A DNA stretch of 64,000 nucleotides from Lineus longissimus (Eukaryota > Nemertea > Pilidiophora > Heteronemertea > Lineidae), in assembly GCF_910592395.1 (NCBI RefSeq), contig NC_088310.1, forward strand, positions 8,501,501-8,565,500. Direction: 5' to 3'. A program made the position numbers and the translations under genes. The notes beneath the pieces were generated by a model. That model saw nothing but the letters and a program-made list of their open reading frames with translations, was not told the origin of the DNA and did no database searches. Shown here one piece after another: positions 1-13,000 of this stretch; positions within the stretch are counted from its first letter, which is position 1; each line of letters starts with the position of its first letter.

Positions 1-199
1 GCAATACCAGTCCTCTAAACTGGGCCCTTGCATTAATGTATAGTATGTATAGTCCTTTTTAAAAAGGCCCTTTGCCAGATACGCCTGTACCACCTAGGGT
101 CGAGAAAACGAACCACCAATGGATCCACGTTTCGACGCCAGTGTTGGAACGAAAACAAGTTTAGTTGGATATTTTTGACCTATCTCATCCTTTTTCCAG

Positions 200-2802
200 A
201 CAATTTTTACTCTGCGATCCATCGGATGGGAATCGGGTAGTCAACCTCAAACGCAAATGCAGGTTGGCGCTTGTGACAAGTAAAATGGGTGAGAACTGCG
301 ACGAAATCGAGATATCCTTCCCAGGAATGGAAAAGTTAACCTTACCTAAGGCACCAAGCACGGACTGTACGAACAAAATCGTTTGCAAGTAGGTAAAAGT
401 AACCCCACGCAAACAAACCCTGCACACCACAATGTTTCCAACGTCTTAGATGGGCCTGACACCTAAAGCTGAAACTGATCAACAGCTTTGCAACAAAAGT
501 CTATGTCAGTATTTTTGTTTTTAGACATATCTATCTTAAAATCTCTGACATTTCTTGCATAATATATCCATTTTTTGCACTCCGGAAGCAGTATGGATAC
601 TTGGACTTGTTCTTCCCTATGATCGAAAGAATGAATAGAATGACGAATCGGCTGCCTCAGGAATTTAATCCATTTCAAGCTCTCACATAAAGTGAAATGA
701 TTACGGTAATAATAATACATACACACATGTTTTTCCTTTTTGATTCTAGTAACTGGACGATAGATTTCGACGCGGTGGATTGCGGCGATGCAGCGGCCGA
801 GTGGATAAACAAAGCACTGGAGACGAATAGGCCGCTGCGGTTAGTTTATGCCGTTAGCGGCATGGCCGAAAGGGCCGCTGGTTTCGTGAATGAAGATGGA
901 GACATCATTGCTGGTGATGACAAAAAGGTAATGTTACAAGATGTGATAGTATTCCAATAAAAGTTCCAGCTTCATTGCCTTTCATCCACTCATTTCTCAC
1001 GGATTTACACTCCGGACGCAATGGATCGGCCTCGTCCCTCACCCCATGAGACAGTGTAAATAGGATGACGAAATATACTGCCCCGGGAGTCTATGTGAAT
1101 CCTGCAGATTGCTAGGTGTGAGGGCGCTCGCCGCAGTGTGGCGTCTCCAGGATAGAAGCAATCACGTGTATCACATATCTTACATCTGAGCCCTTTCGTA
1201 ATATTTTCAGTTAGCTCCCCAATTCGTCCTGCCAGAACAATGTACGGTCAACTTACTATCACAAGCATCATTGGACGAATTGAATAAACGACTGGAAAGT
1301 GATGTCTCTATCAGGCATTTTCGGCCGAATGTTGTGGTGGAAGGATGTTCGCCCAACGATGAGGTAAGCGTTTCAGCCTCAAGTATGGAGCAGGGAATTG
1401 CGCCGGCTTCGATCAATCTTCCCAACATGTGCAGCCCCCCCCCCCGCGGCTATGAACAGCCAGATTTTCATGTGTCGACAGATTTGGAATACCTGTATAT
1501 TCAAATGGATCGCCAATTACTTTTTCTTTTGTTCTCATACAACAAAATTCGTTCTTTTCAGGATTCTTGGGAGGAAATCGTCATCAACGAGGCTTCGTTC
1601 TTTCAGTTTGATCTGGCGGAGAGGTGATATGTTTAAAACCGACAAAATCATAGTTACTACCTTTTGCCTAAGCAGGGCTCTTGGTCTGGTCAATTAGAAT
1701 GTCTCAGGTGCGACATTCCCATAGAGAAGAGGCCCTAAAGCGCAGACTCTCGGAGCAGTGCATTTTGTTATCCTATCGCAGGCGACATGACGAGCCCGGT
1801 TAACTGCGTCCGGAGTGTATAAAACGAAGTTGTTTGATAGTATTAAACGTCTGACAGGTTGGCTACTATATACATTGCCAGGAAGAAATAACCCTTCTTC
1901 CTCTTGACATTGCTAAACTGAGCAGACACAGAGGCCTGTAGTAACCCCTCGGTCTATCTATCCTCCGTAAGTCTGTTCATGACCGCCATTGTTACGCAAT
2001 ATTATCATTTTTGCTTTTATAGGTGCTTTATTACAACGATTGACCCTGACAACCCAGAGGTTGGACATTACAAGAAGGAGCCCCTTGTTACTCTCAGAAC
2101 GTAAGTATTCAAGCGATGGACAAGCGCGCCAACTACGAGCATCCTCGCATAACCAGTGATTTTCAATACTCCGCCTGTCGGAGTAAAAAAAGCCTGATCT
2201 CATGCAGGATGACTGCGCGTGGATAGTCACGTATAAAGTGGTCATCGTATCGTGTCGGGTATGATATAGGTCGAGCCGACCGGAGTCATCTCACATTCCG
2301 TGAACGGAATATTTGCCACCGGGAGTATCACTCCTCTTCGGGTAGCCGATCTATCGCAGGTTACCTTCTCTCCCCAACGAACGCAGACCCCATCGACAAC
2401 CTAGTTATGAACCACCGTCTTTACCCGCAAATCGGATGTTGCGTCTTCGTCACATACAAATATTGTTTTTGGATGCTGCTGGAAGGCTGAGACAGTCGAC
2501 TATGATTGGTCCCTTCCTCGATGCTTTGTGTAAGGCGTGGGCCTTGTGAGCACTGATTAGGATCATCACCTGATGGAGACCCAGCGCTCGAACCCGGTCA
2601 CTGCTCTACCCTTCTCCCATCATCAATGCGTTTCCGATGAATAACCAGGTCATAATCGCGATTCTCTTGCAGTTACCGAAGAAAGCCGGGTTGGGACGGG
2701 CCTGTGTTTGGTGTTCGCTTAGGACTCCGCCATCGAGGGAGCATAAAAGTTGGTGACAAGGTGTACGCAAGGAGGAAACTCTCTTATAGTTACGGCATAT
2801 AA
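200..2802 (+). CDS. MTARC-like: Mitochondrial amidoxime-reducing component-like MOSC protein, 3' part (5' end outside window)
   Basis: Six exons join in frame: 200-388, 750-927, 1211-1363, 1562-1623, 2023-2100 and 2673-2802 (stop TAA). They give about 262 residues. Family role: MARC proteins are molybdenum-cofactor enzymes of the outer mitochondrial membrane that reduce N-hydroxylated substrates using cytochrome b5 and its reductase. Visible support: the block [10 protein letters not shown] in exon 3, DSWEE at the start of exon 4, and [12 protein letters not shown] across the exon 4/5 junction. The Cys of RCFITT aligns with the Mo-binding Cys of human MARC (SRCILTTVDPD). The C-terminal [10 protein letters not shown] matches the usual family ending. 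The first exon opens in mid-codon, so the N-terminal anchor and start of the beta-barrel domain are upstream of base 1. All internal junctions are GT-AG and phase-matched. The last exon is short and was found by its GD-V motif. Family assignment is firm; the MTARC1 or MTARC2 label is not meaningful here. Confidence 0.88.
1009..1092 (+). repeat. Palindromic 'CCGGACGCAGTGG' element, copy 1
   Basis: About 84 bp in intron 2 of the MARC gene. It starts ACTCCGGACGCAATGGATCG and ends ACTGCCCCGGGAGTCT, so the ends are imperfect inverted repeats of each other. The middle carries TCGTCCCTC and AGGATGACGAAAT blocks that recur in the other copies. It has no coding capacity. Confidence 0.6.
1744..1818 (-). 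repeat. Palindromic 'CCGGACGCAGTGG' element, copy 2
   Basis: Reverse-orientation copy in intron 4 of the MARC gene. It runs from AGACTCTCGGAGCAGT to ACTGCGTCCGGAGTGT, with GACGAGCCCGG between, matching the complement of copy 1. Confidence 0.6.
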
Positions 2803-2902
2803 CATTAATCTATACCTTAATTAGAAAAAGTCAACCTTAAGTTTAGTCTCTCTGAATAGTTTCGTGCTAAAAAAGAAAATTCTGCAGCACTCGGCACTAT
2901 AA

Positions 2903-3262
2903 TTGCTGAGCTCATCAGCAACGCGTGCGAGGGTAGGAGCATTACGTCTGACTGCAAAAAAATGGGAACATGTCACAGGATCGGGCCTTCACATGGAGAT
3001 TGCCGATGGACTCAGCGTCCCGCGAACGAGACATGTTTGTTGCTTCGACCTACTACTCAATATCGATGCAAGAAAAATCTCCAGGATGTGTGCAAGCGGA
3101 CTTTGGAAGGAGCGATCTAATCGAATCGCCGCAACGGCTCCCATATATAAAGGATTTCGTTTGAGATACGCATTACGCATTGGGGTACGAAAAGGTTGCT
3201 TTCTCTCCCCTATTCTGTTCATGCTGGCCATAGATTGGGTGATGAACAATACGACAAATGGT
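2903..3262 (+). pseudogene. Decayed non-LTR retrotransposon reverse-transcriptase fragment
   Basis: A 120-residue open stretch ends in RIGVRKGCFLSPILFMLAID. This matches the conserved LINE reverse-transcriptase block GVRQGC-LSP-LF---IDW. The upstream part shows family-like words split between two reading frames (the overlapping frame at 2970-3164 continues the match), so at least one frameshift is present. There is no endonuclease domain, no catalytic FADD-type box and no poly-A tail nearby. It is a dead relic about 100 bp downstream of the MARC stop codon. Confidence 0.65.
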
Positions 3263-3269
3263 TGACCCT

Positions 3270-4980
3270 GACTTGTCATAACTGACCAATCAGGGAACGC
3301 CAAACCATTCAGAGATAGTCACGACCAGACCGAAAAATAACATTTCGGCTGTTATTTAAACTAGCATCTGTGACCAGGGCCTATTGTTCCGGCGATCCCC
3401 AAATTGCGACAACAATCCTGAAGCGAGCGTAACAACTGTATGTTATGAAAAAACGAGTTGACCCATCGTGCACCAACTAAACTTAAATATATGATATTTC
3501 CAATGCTTCCTATAGTTTTGTAAACGGTCCTTACATAAAAGCTACATGACAGGTATACTGCCGCAACCGAGTAAGCGTGTGACGGCTAGAGGATATTATA
3601 TCCATCCATCCAGAAGGGAAATGATTAACTATATTTGAATTTTATAGTAAAATATTCCCCATGTCTTATAATTTTACCATAAAATTTGGGCAGGGGAGCG
3701 CGGGGCATCACCCGGCTTACATGTGCACGCTCTTTATCGAATGTTTGTAGGTGTAGGGCTCATATCAATTCATGCTTTTTGTATATGTATATATTTTTTG
3801 ACGGTTGGAATGGTTTCCCTGAAGTAAACTCGCATACATATGCTGTTGTCGTCCAATAAGCATTAAAAAAATTGTAGCTCAAACTCTGTCGTTGTTTGGT
3901 AATTACAAGCAGTTGTAATTTCATCCCGGGGCAATTTGCATACAATCTACTGTCCGCCTCATCTGGTCGCGTGGCGGACGGAGTCGCCGGAGTCGGAATA
4001 AACCTTATTTCTTAATTTCTCGTCTGTAGTGTCGTGAGAATTACATTGGCCGGTTGCTGGACTGACGCCAAGGAAAAAAGGACGTGTCCCAGGTCGTGCA
4101 TGGCATCAATACACTGACTCCGGATTGGACCGGCCTCGTCCTGTCGCTCAGCACAAGGAGATCCAATGACGCAATGGACTGCAGAGAGTCTTTGTTCATG
4201 CCGATCCACCGTCGTTGTGCGCCTATCCATGATCCATTGGGAAAGGAGGAGACTTTAGGACTGATATTCACCACCAATAAGTCGGCATGGACTCCCTTAT
4301 TAAACATGCGCTAGGATGGAGTCATCTTGTTGACCCACTGAGATGGTGGGGGTGTGGTGGGGATGGTGGGGGTATTTTAGGACGTCGTGTGTTTGGTTGT
4401 GCTGGTTCAAACTCGCCCCAGTGCCGAAATAAAAAAAATTCAGACACTGGGCTTGAATAATTGCCGCCATCTTGGATGTCAGCATCCTGAGATTCAGGGA
4501 TTTGATAATCCTACGTCATAAACTGTGTCGCCAGTTCAGACTGGTAATCTTATTCAGGTCAAATTAGTGCCACTTTCTCTCAGAAAACGTTGTATTTTAT
4601 TTAAAAAAAACAAAATATGATCTTTATAGATAACATTTGACTCTTACTAGTGGATTTTGAAATGATTGTACGGAGAACTACAAACGCAGCGTTGGGCATT
4701 GCGGGCTTTGTGGTGACGCGATAGCCTCACAGCAATAAGAAATATTCTTTCCTAATCTACATCCGCGGTACTGCTTTTCAAGATGGTGGCAACAAACCAG
4801 TTCTAGAGGCATTGTAAGGAACAAAATCAGCGCCTCTAGTGTCAAGATTACGACCTACCAACCGCGTCATGGGATTTCCATACGTGGAAAAACGAGCAGC
4901 GTGTGTGGAGGCTGCCGATGATTCTCTGGAAATTTTTCTCTTCCATTCAGACTATTGGTCAATGTTACCATATTGTGTGA
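3270..4980. other. Intergenic region between MARC and the first SLC5 gene
   Basis: No exon could be supported. The stretch contains one palindromic element (4116-4191) and otherwise AT-rich unique-looking sequence. Just before the SLC5 start, CTCTTCCATTCAG at about 4938-4950 could be a splice acceptor for a 5' UTR exon, but no partner donor was found. Confidence 0.4.
4116..4191 (+). repeat. Palindromic 'CCGGACGCAGTGG' element, copy 3 (diverged)
   Basis: Begins GACTCCGGATTGGACCGGCC and ends CAATGGACTGCAGAGAGTCT. It shares the GGCCTCGTCC block and the ATGACGCAATGGACTGC block with the other copies. Confidence 0.5.
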
Positions 4981-4981
4981 G

Positions 4982-7043
4982 ATGGCTGATATGAAGCTTG
5001 CAGCGGGCGATATCGCCGCGATAGTCGTCTATTTCGCTGCTGTCTTAGGCGTCGGATTATATGTAAGTTCTGAAGAAATCGTGTTCCGAATCTTACTATG
5101 AAACGTGTGTAAACATGTACATTGAAACATTGTATCTGGGTATACTGTAACTTGAACGATGATAGTGCATTATGCATGCAAAGCAACAGTTACAGTGTGT
5201 GTGGGGGGAGGGGGTGGTTGGTAAAAGCTGGAATTTAGATGGTTAAAATTTACAATCCCCGATCGGAAATGACGTAGTTTGATCGCATTCAACTATAAAT
5301 CCATTGAACAGTGGTGCTTCGTTAGTCAACCGATGACCTTTTTTTGGGGTTCGATCGGGGATTGTAAACTCGTTCCATTTAGATTCGGACTCTGTGTGGC
5401 AAACGCTAGACGTTGGGTTTTCATCCCCCCCCCACTGGATTTTAATTGATCGGGGATTGTAAATAACCCCCCCCACTGACAATGCATATACGAGACAATT
5501 CAAGGCACCATTTTTACAGTCCAAATCACATTTGACATCCTACCTGTTCGTGTCAGTGATGCGCGAGTTGCGTGCCAGTGACCCGCTTATCTCTGTTTCG
5601 CGTATATTACGCGCGACCTACTTACGACTTACGCGCAACCTACGCACCGGGTAGTACGTCATTGACGTGATTTACGGGATGTCATTTGTGATTTGGACTG
5701 CAGCTCACATGGTAAAGCTTGTCTTGTCATGTCTTGTCGGTTGTTCCTCATCCCTCGTCTCATCACGTCTTGTCTGTTGTTCCTGTCGGGCGTGCAGTAA
5801 CCAAACAAGACAATTGATTGCTGGTCGCATGCAATGATTGCAGGTCGCAGCAACAAAAATTGCTTGTTTATTGGGCACAACTCGCAGCTTGGTTTTATTG
5901 TATGGTAATTATTGATACCGATTGTATGGTAATTAATTCTCATTACGAATGATTTCTCCCCAGAGTTCAACTAAGGGTTGACCATAGGTATCACCATTTT
6001 GGCTAACTTGAAATCTAAAACAAAGCAATTAAATCTCGTTCAAAACAAAGTGAATGGCTATTTCAAGGGTGGGAAGTTGTTCTTTGTTTTCTAGAGAACA
6101 GCCTCCCAGGTTTTAAATCAGCATTCACGTCATTATGAAGGAGTTCTAATTGATCTTGGATTTCAGGTTCCAGCCAGAATGATGGTACCTATTTTCATCC
6201 CTTAACAAACCATACAAAATGTAGGCCTACTCTTCTTACGGCGACTTGCAAACGTGCTTGATGGGTCTCAGGAATTGATGAATATTACCTATTGTCCTTT
6301 CCTTTTGATTAAATACTCACAGTTTTGAGACCAGTTCTGAATACACAACCGAAGCCTCCATATATACTGTGTAGACGCTTTAGCCGGTTGAAGGGTGCCT
6401 GCCCAATAGGCCTGTGTGAAACAGATGCACCACCCCACTGGCTAAATAGTGTCTATGCAGTATATTATGAGCACTGTTGTTTGACGCCATTGAACACTTT
6501 TCAAAAATGTATGAATGTAAACATTACATTTTTCTTAAGTTTTTTGCTTATGAGCATCCAGCTGTTTACAGCTAATTAACATTTGTACCTTTCAGTCTTT
6601 ATGTCGTCCAAACCGTGGAACCGTCAGCGGTTATTTCCTAGCTGGCCGCTATATGATATGGCTACCTGTAAGTATGAAATATTAGCAAGATAAAGTTGAG
6701 GGATTACTTGACGAGAACCTAAACAAATTGTCGCTCACTATTTGTTTCTGCTATGATTACTATCAATACCTTAACAATGATTAGTTCCCCCTAAATGATT
6801 TGATTGGTCCCACTTTCTATAGTATAGTATCCACAGTCTCAGTGTGATGAAAAGTTTTCAAGATACCACCTCTATGGTGTCAAGCTTAATTGAAAGGGAG
6901 AGTTACGTTCCAATTGGGATGCATGAATGAACCTTGGTTACAGGGTCTGGTTTCAATAATAACAGTTATGATACAATCTTGACTTTGCTTTTCATTTTTG
7001 GCTCACCGTAGGGGAGTCTATACAATACCGCAGTGTCCGTCGT

Positions 7044-7084
<41 letters not shown>

Positions 7085-10000
7085 CGTCGTATCCTAGTTC
7101 AAAAACAGTGGCACGTTTCTTGACCGCTAGGCCTATGAACTTAAAACTTTGTACACATGACCCCCTAGGTCAGATGACCTGTGACACTAAATTTCTGTCC
7201 GATCTGATTCTCTACTTGGCCACCAGGGGGCCAAATGTGGATATCTAAAAAGTGTGATATCTCGTTTATTAGTGACTTGTTTTCGATGAAACTTTTGTTG
7301 TAGGTACTCATAGCAGATATACATCTTATATCATACGGGTTTTTAATTTGACCTACTTTTCAAGGTCACAGAGGTCATATGGCGTAAATTGGCCGTTAGA
7401 GTGTAAACTATGGCACGTTTCTTAACCACTAAAGTTATGAACTTGAAACTTGGTACATATAACCCCCTATATCACATAGCCTCTGGTGCTGAATTTCAGT
7501 TTGATCTGATTCTCAACTTTGCCACCAGGGGGCCAAAAGTGGAAATCTAAAAAGTGTGATATCTCGCTTATAAGTGACTTGTTTTCGATAACATTTTTAT
7601 GGTACGTACCCTTAGGAAGAATACATCACATATCTTAGGGGTTGTCAATTTGACCTACTTTTCAAGGTCACAGAGGTCATATGGCGTAAATTGGCCGTTA
7701 GAGTGTAAACTATGGCACGTTTCTTAACCACTAAAGCTATGAACTTGAAACTTGGTACATATAACCCCCTGTATCACATAGCCTCTGGTGCTGAATTTCA
7801 GTTTGATCTGATTCTCAACTTTGCCACCAGGGGGCCTAAAGTGGAAATCTAAAAAGTGTGATATCTCGCTTATAAGTGACTTGTTTTCGATAAAATTTTT
7901 ATGGTAGGTACCCTTAGGAAGAATACATCACATATCTTACGGGTTTTCAATTTGACCTACTTTTCAAGGTCACAGAGGTCATATGGCGTAAATTGGCCGT
8001 TAGAGTGTAAACTATGGCACGTTTCTTAACCAGTAAAGCTATGAACTTGAAACTTGGTGCATATAACCCCCTACATCAGATAACCTCTGATGCCAAATTT
8101 TGGCTCGATCTGATTCTTAATTCGGCCACCAGGGGGCCATAATGGAAAAAGTAAGAAGTGCAATATCTTGCTTATTTTTAGTGATTCGTTTTCTATAACA
8201 TTTTTATGGTAGGTTCTCCTAGCAAGGATACATCACATATCATATGAGTTTTTGATCTGACCTGCTTTTCAAGGTCACAGAGGTCAAATGGCGTAAATTT
8301 GTCGTTTGATTGTAACTATAGCACGTTTCTTAACCACTAAAGCTTTGAACTTGAAATTTGATACACATGACTCCCTACGTCATGTAACCTCGGACACCGA
8401 ATTTCGATCTGATCTGGTACTCAACTCGGCCACCAGGAGGCCAAAACTAAAATAGGTAAAAAGTGCAATATCTCGTTTATTATTGACTTGTTTTTGATGA
8501 TATTCTTATGGTACTTACTCCAAGCAACGATACATCACATGTCATACCGACTTTGGTTTGACCTATATACTATACATGTATAATGTGTCTTAATCTGGAT
8601 GAATTACAAAGCACCAAATATCTATACGGTGAGCACAATGGCCCCTGGCCGTTTCATTATCTTGTACTTTAGGTTGGCGCTTCACTGTTTGCCAGTAACA
8701 TTGGAAGTGAACATTTCGTTGGCCTCGCTGGGTCAGGGGCTGCCTCAGGAATCGCTGTTGGAGCATTTGAGTTCAATGTAAGTAGATGAAATTGTATAGA
8801 AAATTGGCGCTGTCGGGTGTCATGGAGATCAGAGGGTAGAATTGCCAACTGTCTACCAAGCCTTTCCCGCTCTGGACGAAATTAAATTGACAATTTTAGG
8901 CTCGATCTTTGCACATGGGGGGGGGGGGGTTGTTTAATAGTCCTAGACAACAATGGACCGACATATATCATCAGCTAGCTTTTATTTTATGCCCATGGAA
9001 GGACTGGCTTCATTTTTCATTGAATGGTGCAGAACTTCTACATGTTTTCATACTAATTATAGTACAATAGAACCTCTCAATTAAGGACACCTTTGGGTCT
9101 GACAAGTGCTGTCCTAAGAGAGGTGTCCTAATTAGAGTGGTCAAATTGAATTGAAACGACCAATTTGGGACCAAAACCAGTGTCTTTAATAGAGAGGTTG
9201 TCCTTAATAAAGAGGTGTCCGCTAAGGGAGGTTCCAATGTAGTTTGTACATCAGCTCATCATTTCTTTTCAGGCATGTCTTCTCTGCCAGCTTCTGGGAT
9301 GGGTGTTCCTTCCAACTTACATTGCCAGTGGGGTAAGTGCATGCTCTCTTATTGTGCATTTTGCAGAGATGTGACGTTTCCATTTTTGGAAGAAGAAAGG
9401 GAAATTCTGAAGACAGCACTTCCACATGAAAAAAAAAATTCTTTCTCAAAAGCACCGTCCATGATTTATCCAATCTCTTAGAACTGATAAAAGTAATTTT
9501 TCTGCAGGCTATTGATCCTATACACTTGATTGAGAATGCTGTTTGCGAGAAAGGGGTCAGGCCTTTAAATACAGTTTGAAAAGGTTCATTTTCTGGAGAT
9601 TTTATGATAGCAATTTTTACAAATACGAAGAATACATTAATTTTTTTTCTCTCAGCGGTCTGTTTCTCATAAAAGACCAGCACAAAATGAGTTAATTTGG
9701 GTCGTTGACTTCGATTCCATGTGGTCCCCAGACAGACGGCACTTTCCATGCTGATCATGCATGTCCTGTAGTACATTGTGACGGCAATGAGGTTAAAAGT
9801 ATCAATAACAAGATTTTTTTAACATGTAGTTGTTCTGATATTCTGCGAGATGAGATGCATCGTCGTCTCTGGGCGTTGTTGTAACCCTCACAGGCCTTTA
9901 ACTCATCTATAACAATAAGCGTGTGTAATTCGGGTGGTTGTGCTCACAGAATAGAAGTCAAGTACTTGTCAATGACCTGTTGAACTGATAATGAATACAA

Positions 10001-13000
10001 CGTCCACTGCACTTGTGTCACACCCAAGTAACATTTAATATAATGCAAGAATGTAACCAGGTATATTATTATTGGGGAGAAATGAGTGATGATGGAAGAA
10101 CTAAAGATCAAGATATTCTGAAATAATTTACAAATTACATATTTGCCAAATCGTCAAAGATTTACACCATTATTAGATCAATACTTGATGTAACGTTAGA
10201 ATTGCAATCCGAATATAGAATAAATGGTTGGAATATGACACAATCATGTTCTCCCACAGTTTGTGATTGATACAGCTTGGTATATCAGACCAGCCTCTGT
10301 AAAGCCTATTTTTTAAACCTTCTTGGGTCATCGGTGCATTTTAATAATTATCTGAATGGAAAGCATTCCAATTGCTACAGGGACTTTGTGACAATTATTT
10401 TTTTTCTGATATTGAGAGGACCCTCTGCAATACTAAACTGTGACTTTGTTTTTCTTCAGGTCTGCACCCTTCCAGAATATATGAAAAAGAGATTTGGGGG
10501 AGGCAGAATTCAGATATATCTAGCCTGTCTCTCCCTCATGTTGTATATATTCACCAAAATTTCTGTAAGTATGTCATTAATCTGGCCTTTCATGTTTTTG
10601 TGAATACTTTCCTTTTGTCAGTTGCAACGTCAATGTAATGTTTGTTGCAAACTTTGACGGCACATTTTCACGCACTTACAGGCCAGTAACATCACTTTCA
10701 CCTCGCATTGGATGTCGCAAACCATGGTAGATTCAACGCAGCATGATGCATTGTTGTATCAATTATGATGTCAAACTTCAAACATGTGCCATCTCTGGTT
10801 GAATGAAAGTGTTCTTGCAGAAGGCATTGAAAGACTTAACATCCCAAGCAACAAGTTGGTACCAAACTATTTTCAGTGGCACTTTTACTTGTAAAGGAAA
10901 AAAATGGAAATGTTTTTTGCGATCTTTGCAAATCCAACATTTGGGGATACCATCCTGTGACATATGACCTATTCCACTAGTTTCATTAAATTCGAGTAGT
11001 ACCTTGAACTCCACCGAAAACCCATGCTCTTCCAACCAGCCTAATTGCATGCCAAGAGTAGCTTGACAGTATTCTTCGAGATTGCATCTTGAATCTCAGT
11101 CATGTACATATGTGACCCGTCACAGCAAAACCAGGCGCATGTCGCACAGAAGATGAGCCAAAGTGACACCAGGAGATAATGGAAGAAATTGATGTGCTCA
11201 TATTTCACAAAAGGCAGACAATAGAGAATTGATCAAACAGTCTCAACCTGCCAAGCTCAGAGCGACATGCGCCTGGTTTTGCTGTGACGGGTCACATATG
11301 ATACATCATTATTATATGTAAATCACATAAGTATGTCAATGCTGTAATGACAAAGACATCAAAGTGTAGTGGAACCTCCCTTAGCGGACACCTCTCTATT
11401 AAGGACAACCTCTCTATTAAAGACTCTAGTTTTGGTACCGAATTGGTTGTTTCCATTCAGTTTGACCTCTCTAATCTGGACACCACTCTATTAAGGACAG
11501 CACTTCTCAGTCCCAAGGGTGTCCTTAATAGAGATGTTCTACTGTATATATATATATTTTATTAACGTGTCACCTTTTACAAAAAGCCAGCCTGCAAAGG
11601 CTTACGAGACACAATAATTCATAATTTGTAAACGGGAGCGCAACATGTCGACCACGGCAAAGGGAGGGGTGGTCCGACCATACACGACTTATTCTACTTA
11701 AGATTTAAGGCGGTTTATTTACGCATTTGGTAGATGAGTCGTATAATTATTGCTGCTTTTTAATGACAAATCTGACTTTTATATTTCCAGGTGAACATGT
11801 TTGCCGGTGCTCTGTTTATTCAGCAAGCCCTGGGATGGGATATCTATTTCTCTATTCTTCTTCTCCTCGCAATGACAGCTATATGCACCGTCACAGGCAA
11901 GTAATCTACAGTAGAACCTCCCCTTGTGGACACCTCTGCCAGGCGGACACCTCCGCATTACGGACATGTTCGCTCAGTCCCGAGTTTTTCTAAGTCACTT
12001 CCTTTAACCAAAACCTCTCTATTATACATGTAACAACCCAAGCATTTTTTTACTGCCAGTTCAGCAAGGTGGACAAGAAGGCCTGTCCAACGCCTCCTGC
12101 CAACTGTGGGGTTCGAACCGGGGTCTTCTAGACTGCTGGCTTAGAGAACCGAGCATCAGGACCACAGCAATGCCTTAATGGCTTTCAATGGCGTGTCAAG
12201 CTCCCTTTCAATCATTGTTGCTTGAACTACCTGAACCAATTATTGTGTTATGATACTCATACTGTGTCATTTGGATTGAGGGTTATCTGCACCTCGTTGA
12301 CTGTGTTTACAATCCAAAATCCAATTTGATCTACTTGAATATTGAACTCAAAATTACATCAATAATACTTTGATTATCTACTTAAGTATTCACCTATGCC
12401 CCAGTTTGTCTTGAATAGTAGAGCGAGATTCTAACATGTCGTTGATAACCTTTAACCCTCAAGTAATGATTTAATAAAAATAAGGAATAAAGAAATACAA
12501 ACCCGTTGGCTTCGAGGGTCGCAGCTAGTGAGGCTGATGATGGCTGAGGAGAGATAAAAGAGGAAAAAAACTCACCAAGGCAAAAATCCCATTACGAAAA
12601 TGAAACTGGGGAATCCCCAACAAATCAATGCACAGAGTGTTAGTACTTATCACCGTATGAAAACAAATTTATGGTCTAGATTTCTGCCCTAGCTTACTAT
12701 AGACTAAGGCTCATACACAGTCACTGTGTATACTGTGATAAAAAGGAAAATGTCAAAAAGCCTCTAAGATTTCCAATAGAAATACTTCATTCTCTCTCAA
12801 ACTGAGTTATTCGCATCAACACTGGACATTGACATTGTGAGATTTTAGAATCAATGTTAGACCAGTCTGTTTATAATTCATTAGCTCATTTAAAACATAG
12901 GCCTCCTCTACAAAGGCTTACTGGAAAAAACGGTATGGTTCCGCCTTGATTTCAGCGGAATGTACCGTTGATTAGTGGGCGCCATTCATTATTCTTTTAT

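Noticed and set aside
7033-7248. Arginine-rich small protein
   Set aside because: It is produced by the (GTC)n microsatellite inside a repeat element.
9222-9776. 184-codon minus-strand open frame
   Set aside because: It lies antisense to a well-supported SLC5 exon and its intron, and has no recognisable domain.
12050-12190. Functional tRNA gene
   Set aside because: Only a B-box-like sequence is good; acceptor and D stems do not pair.
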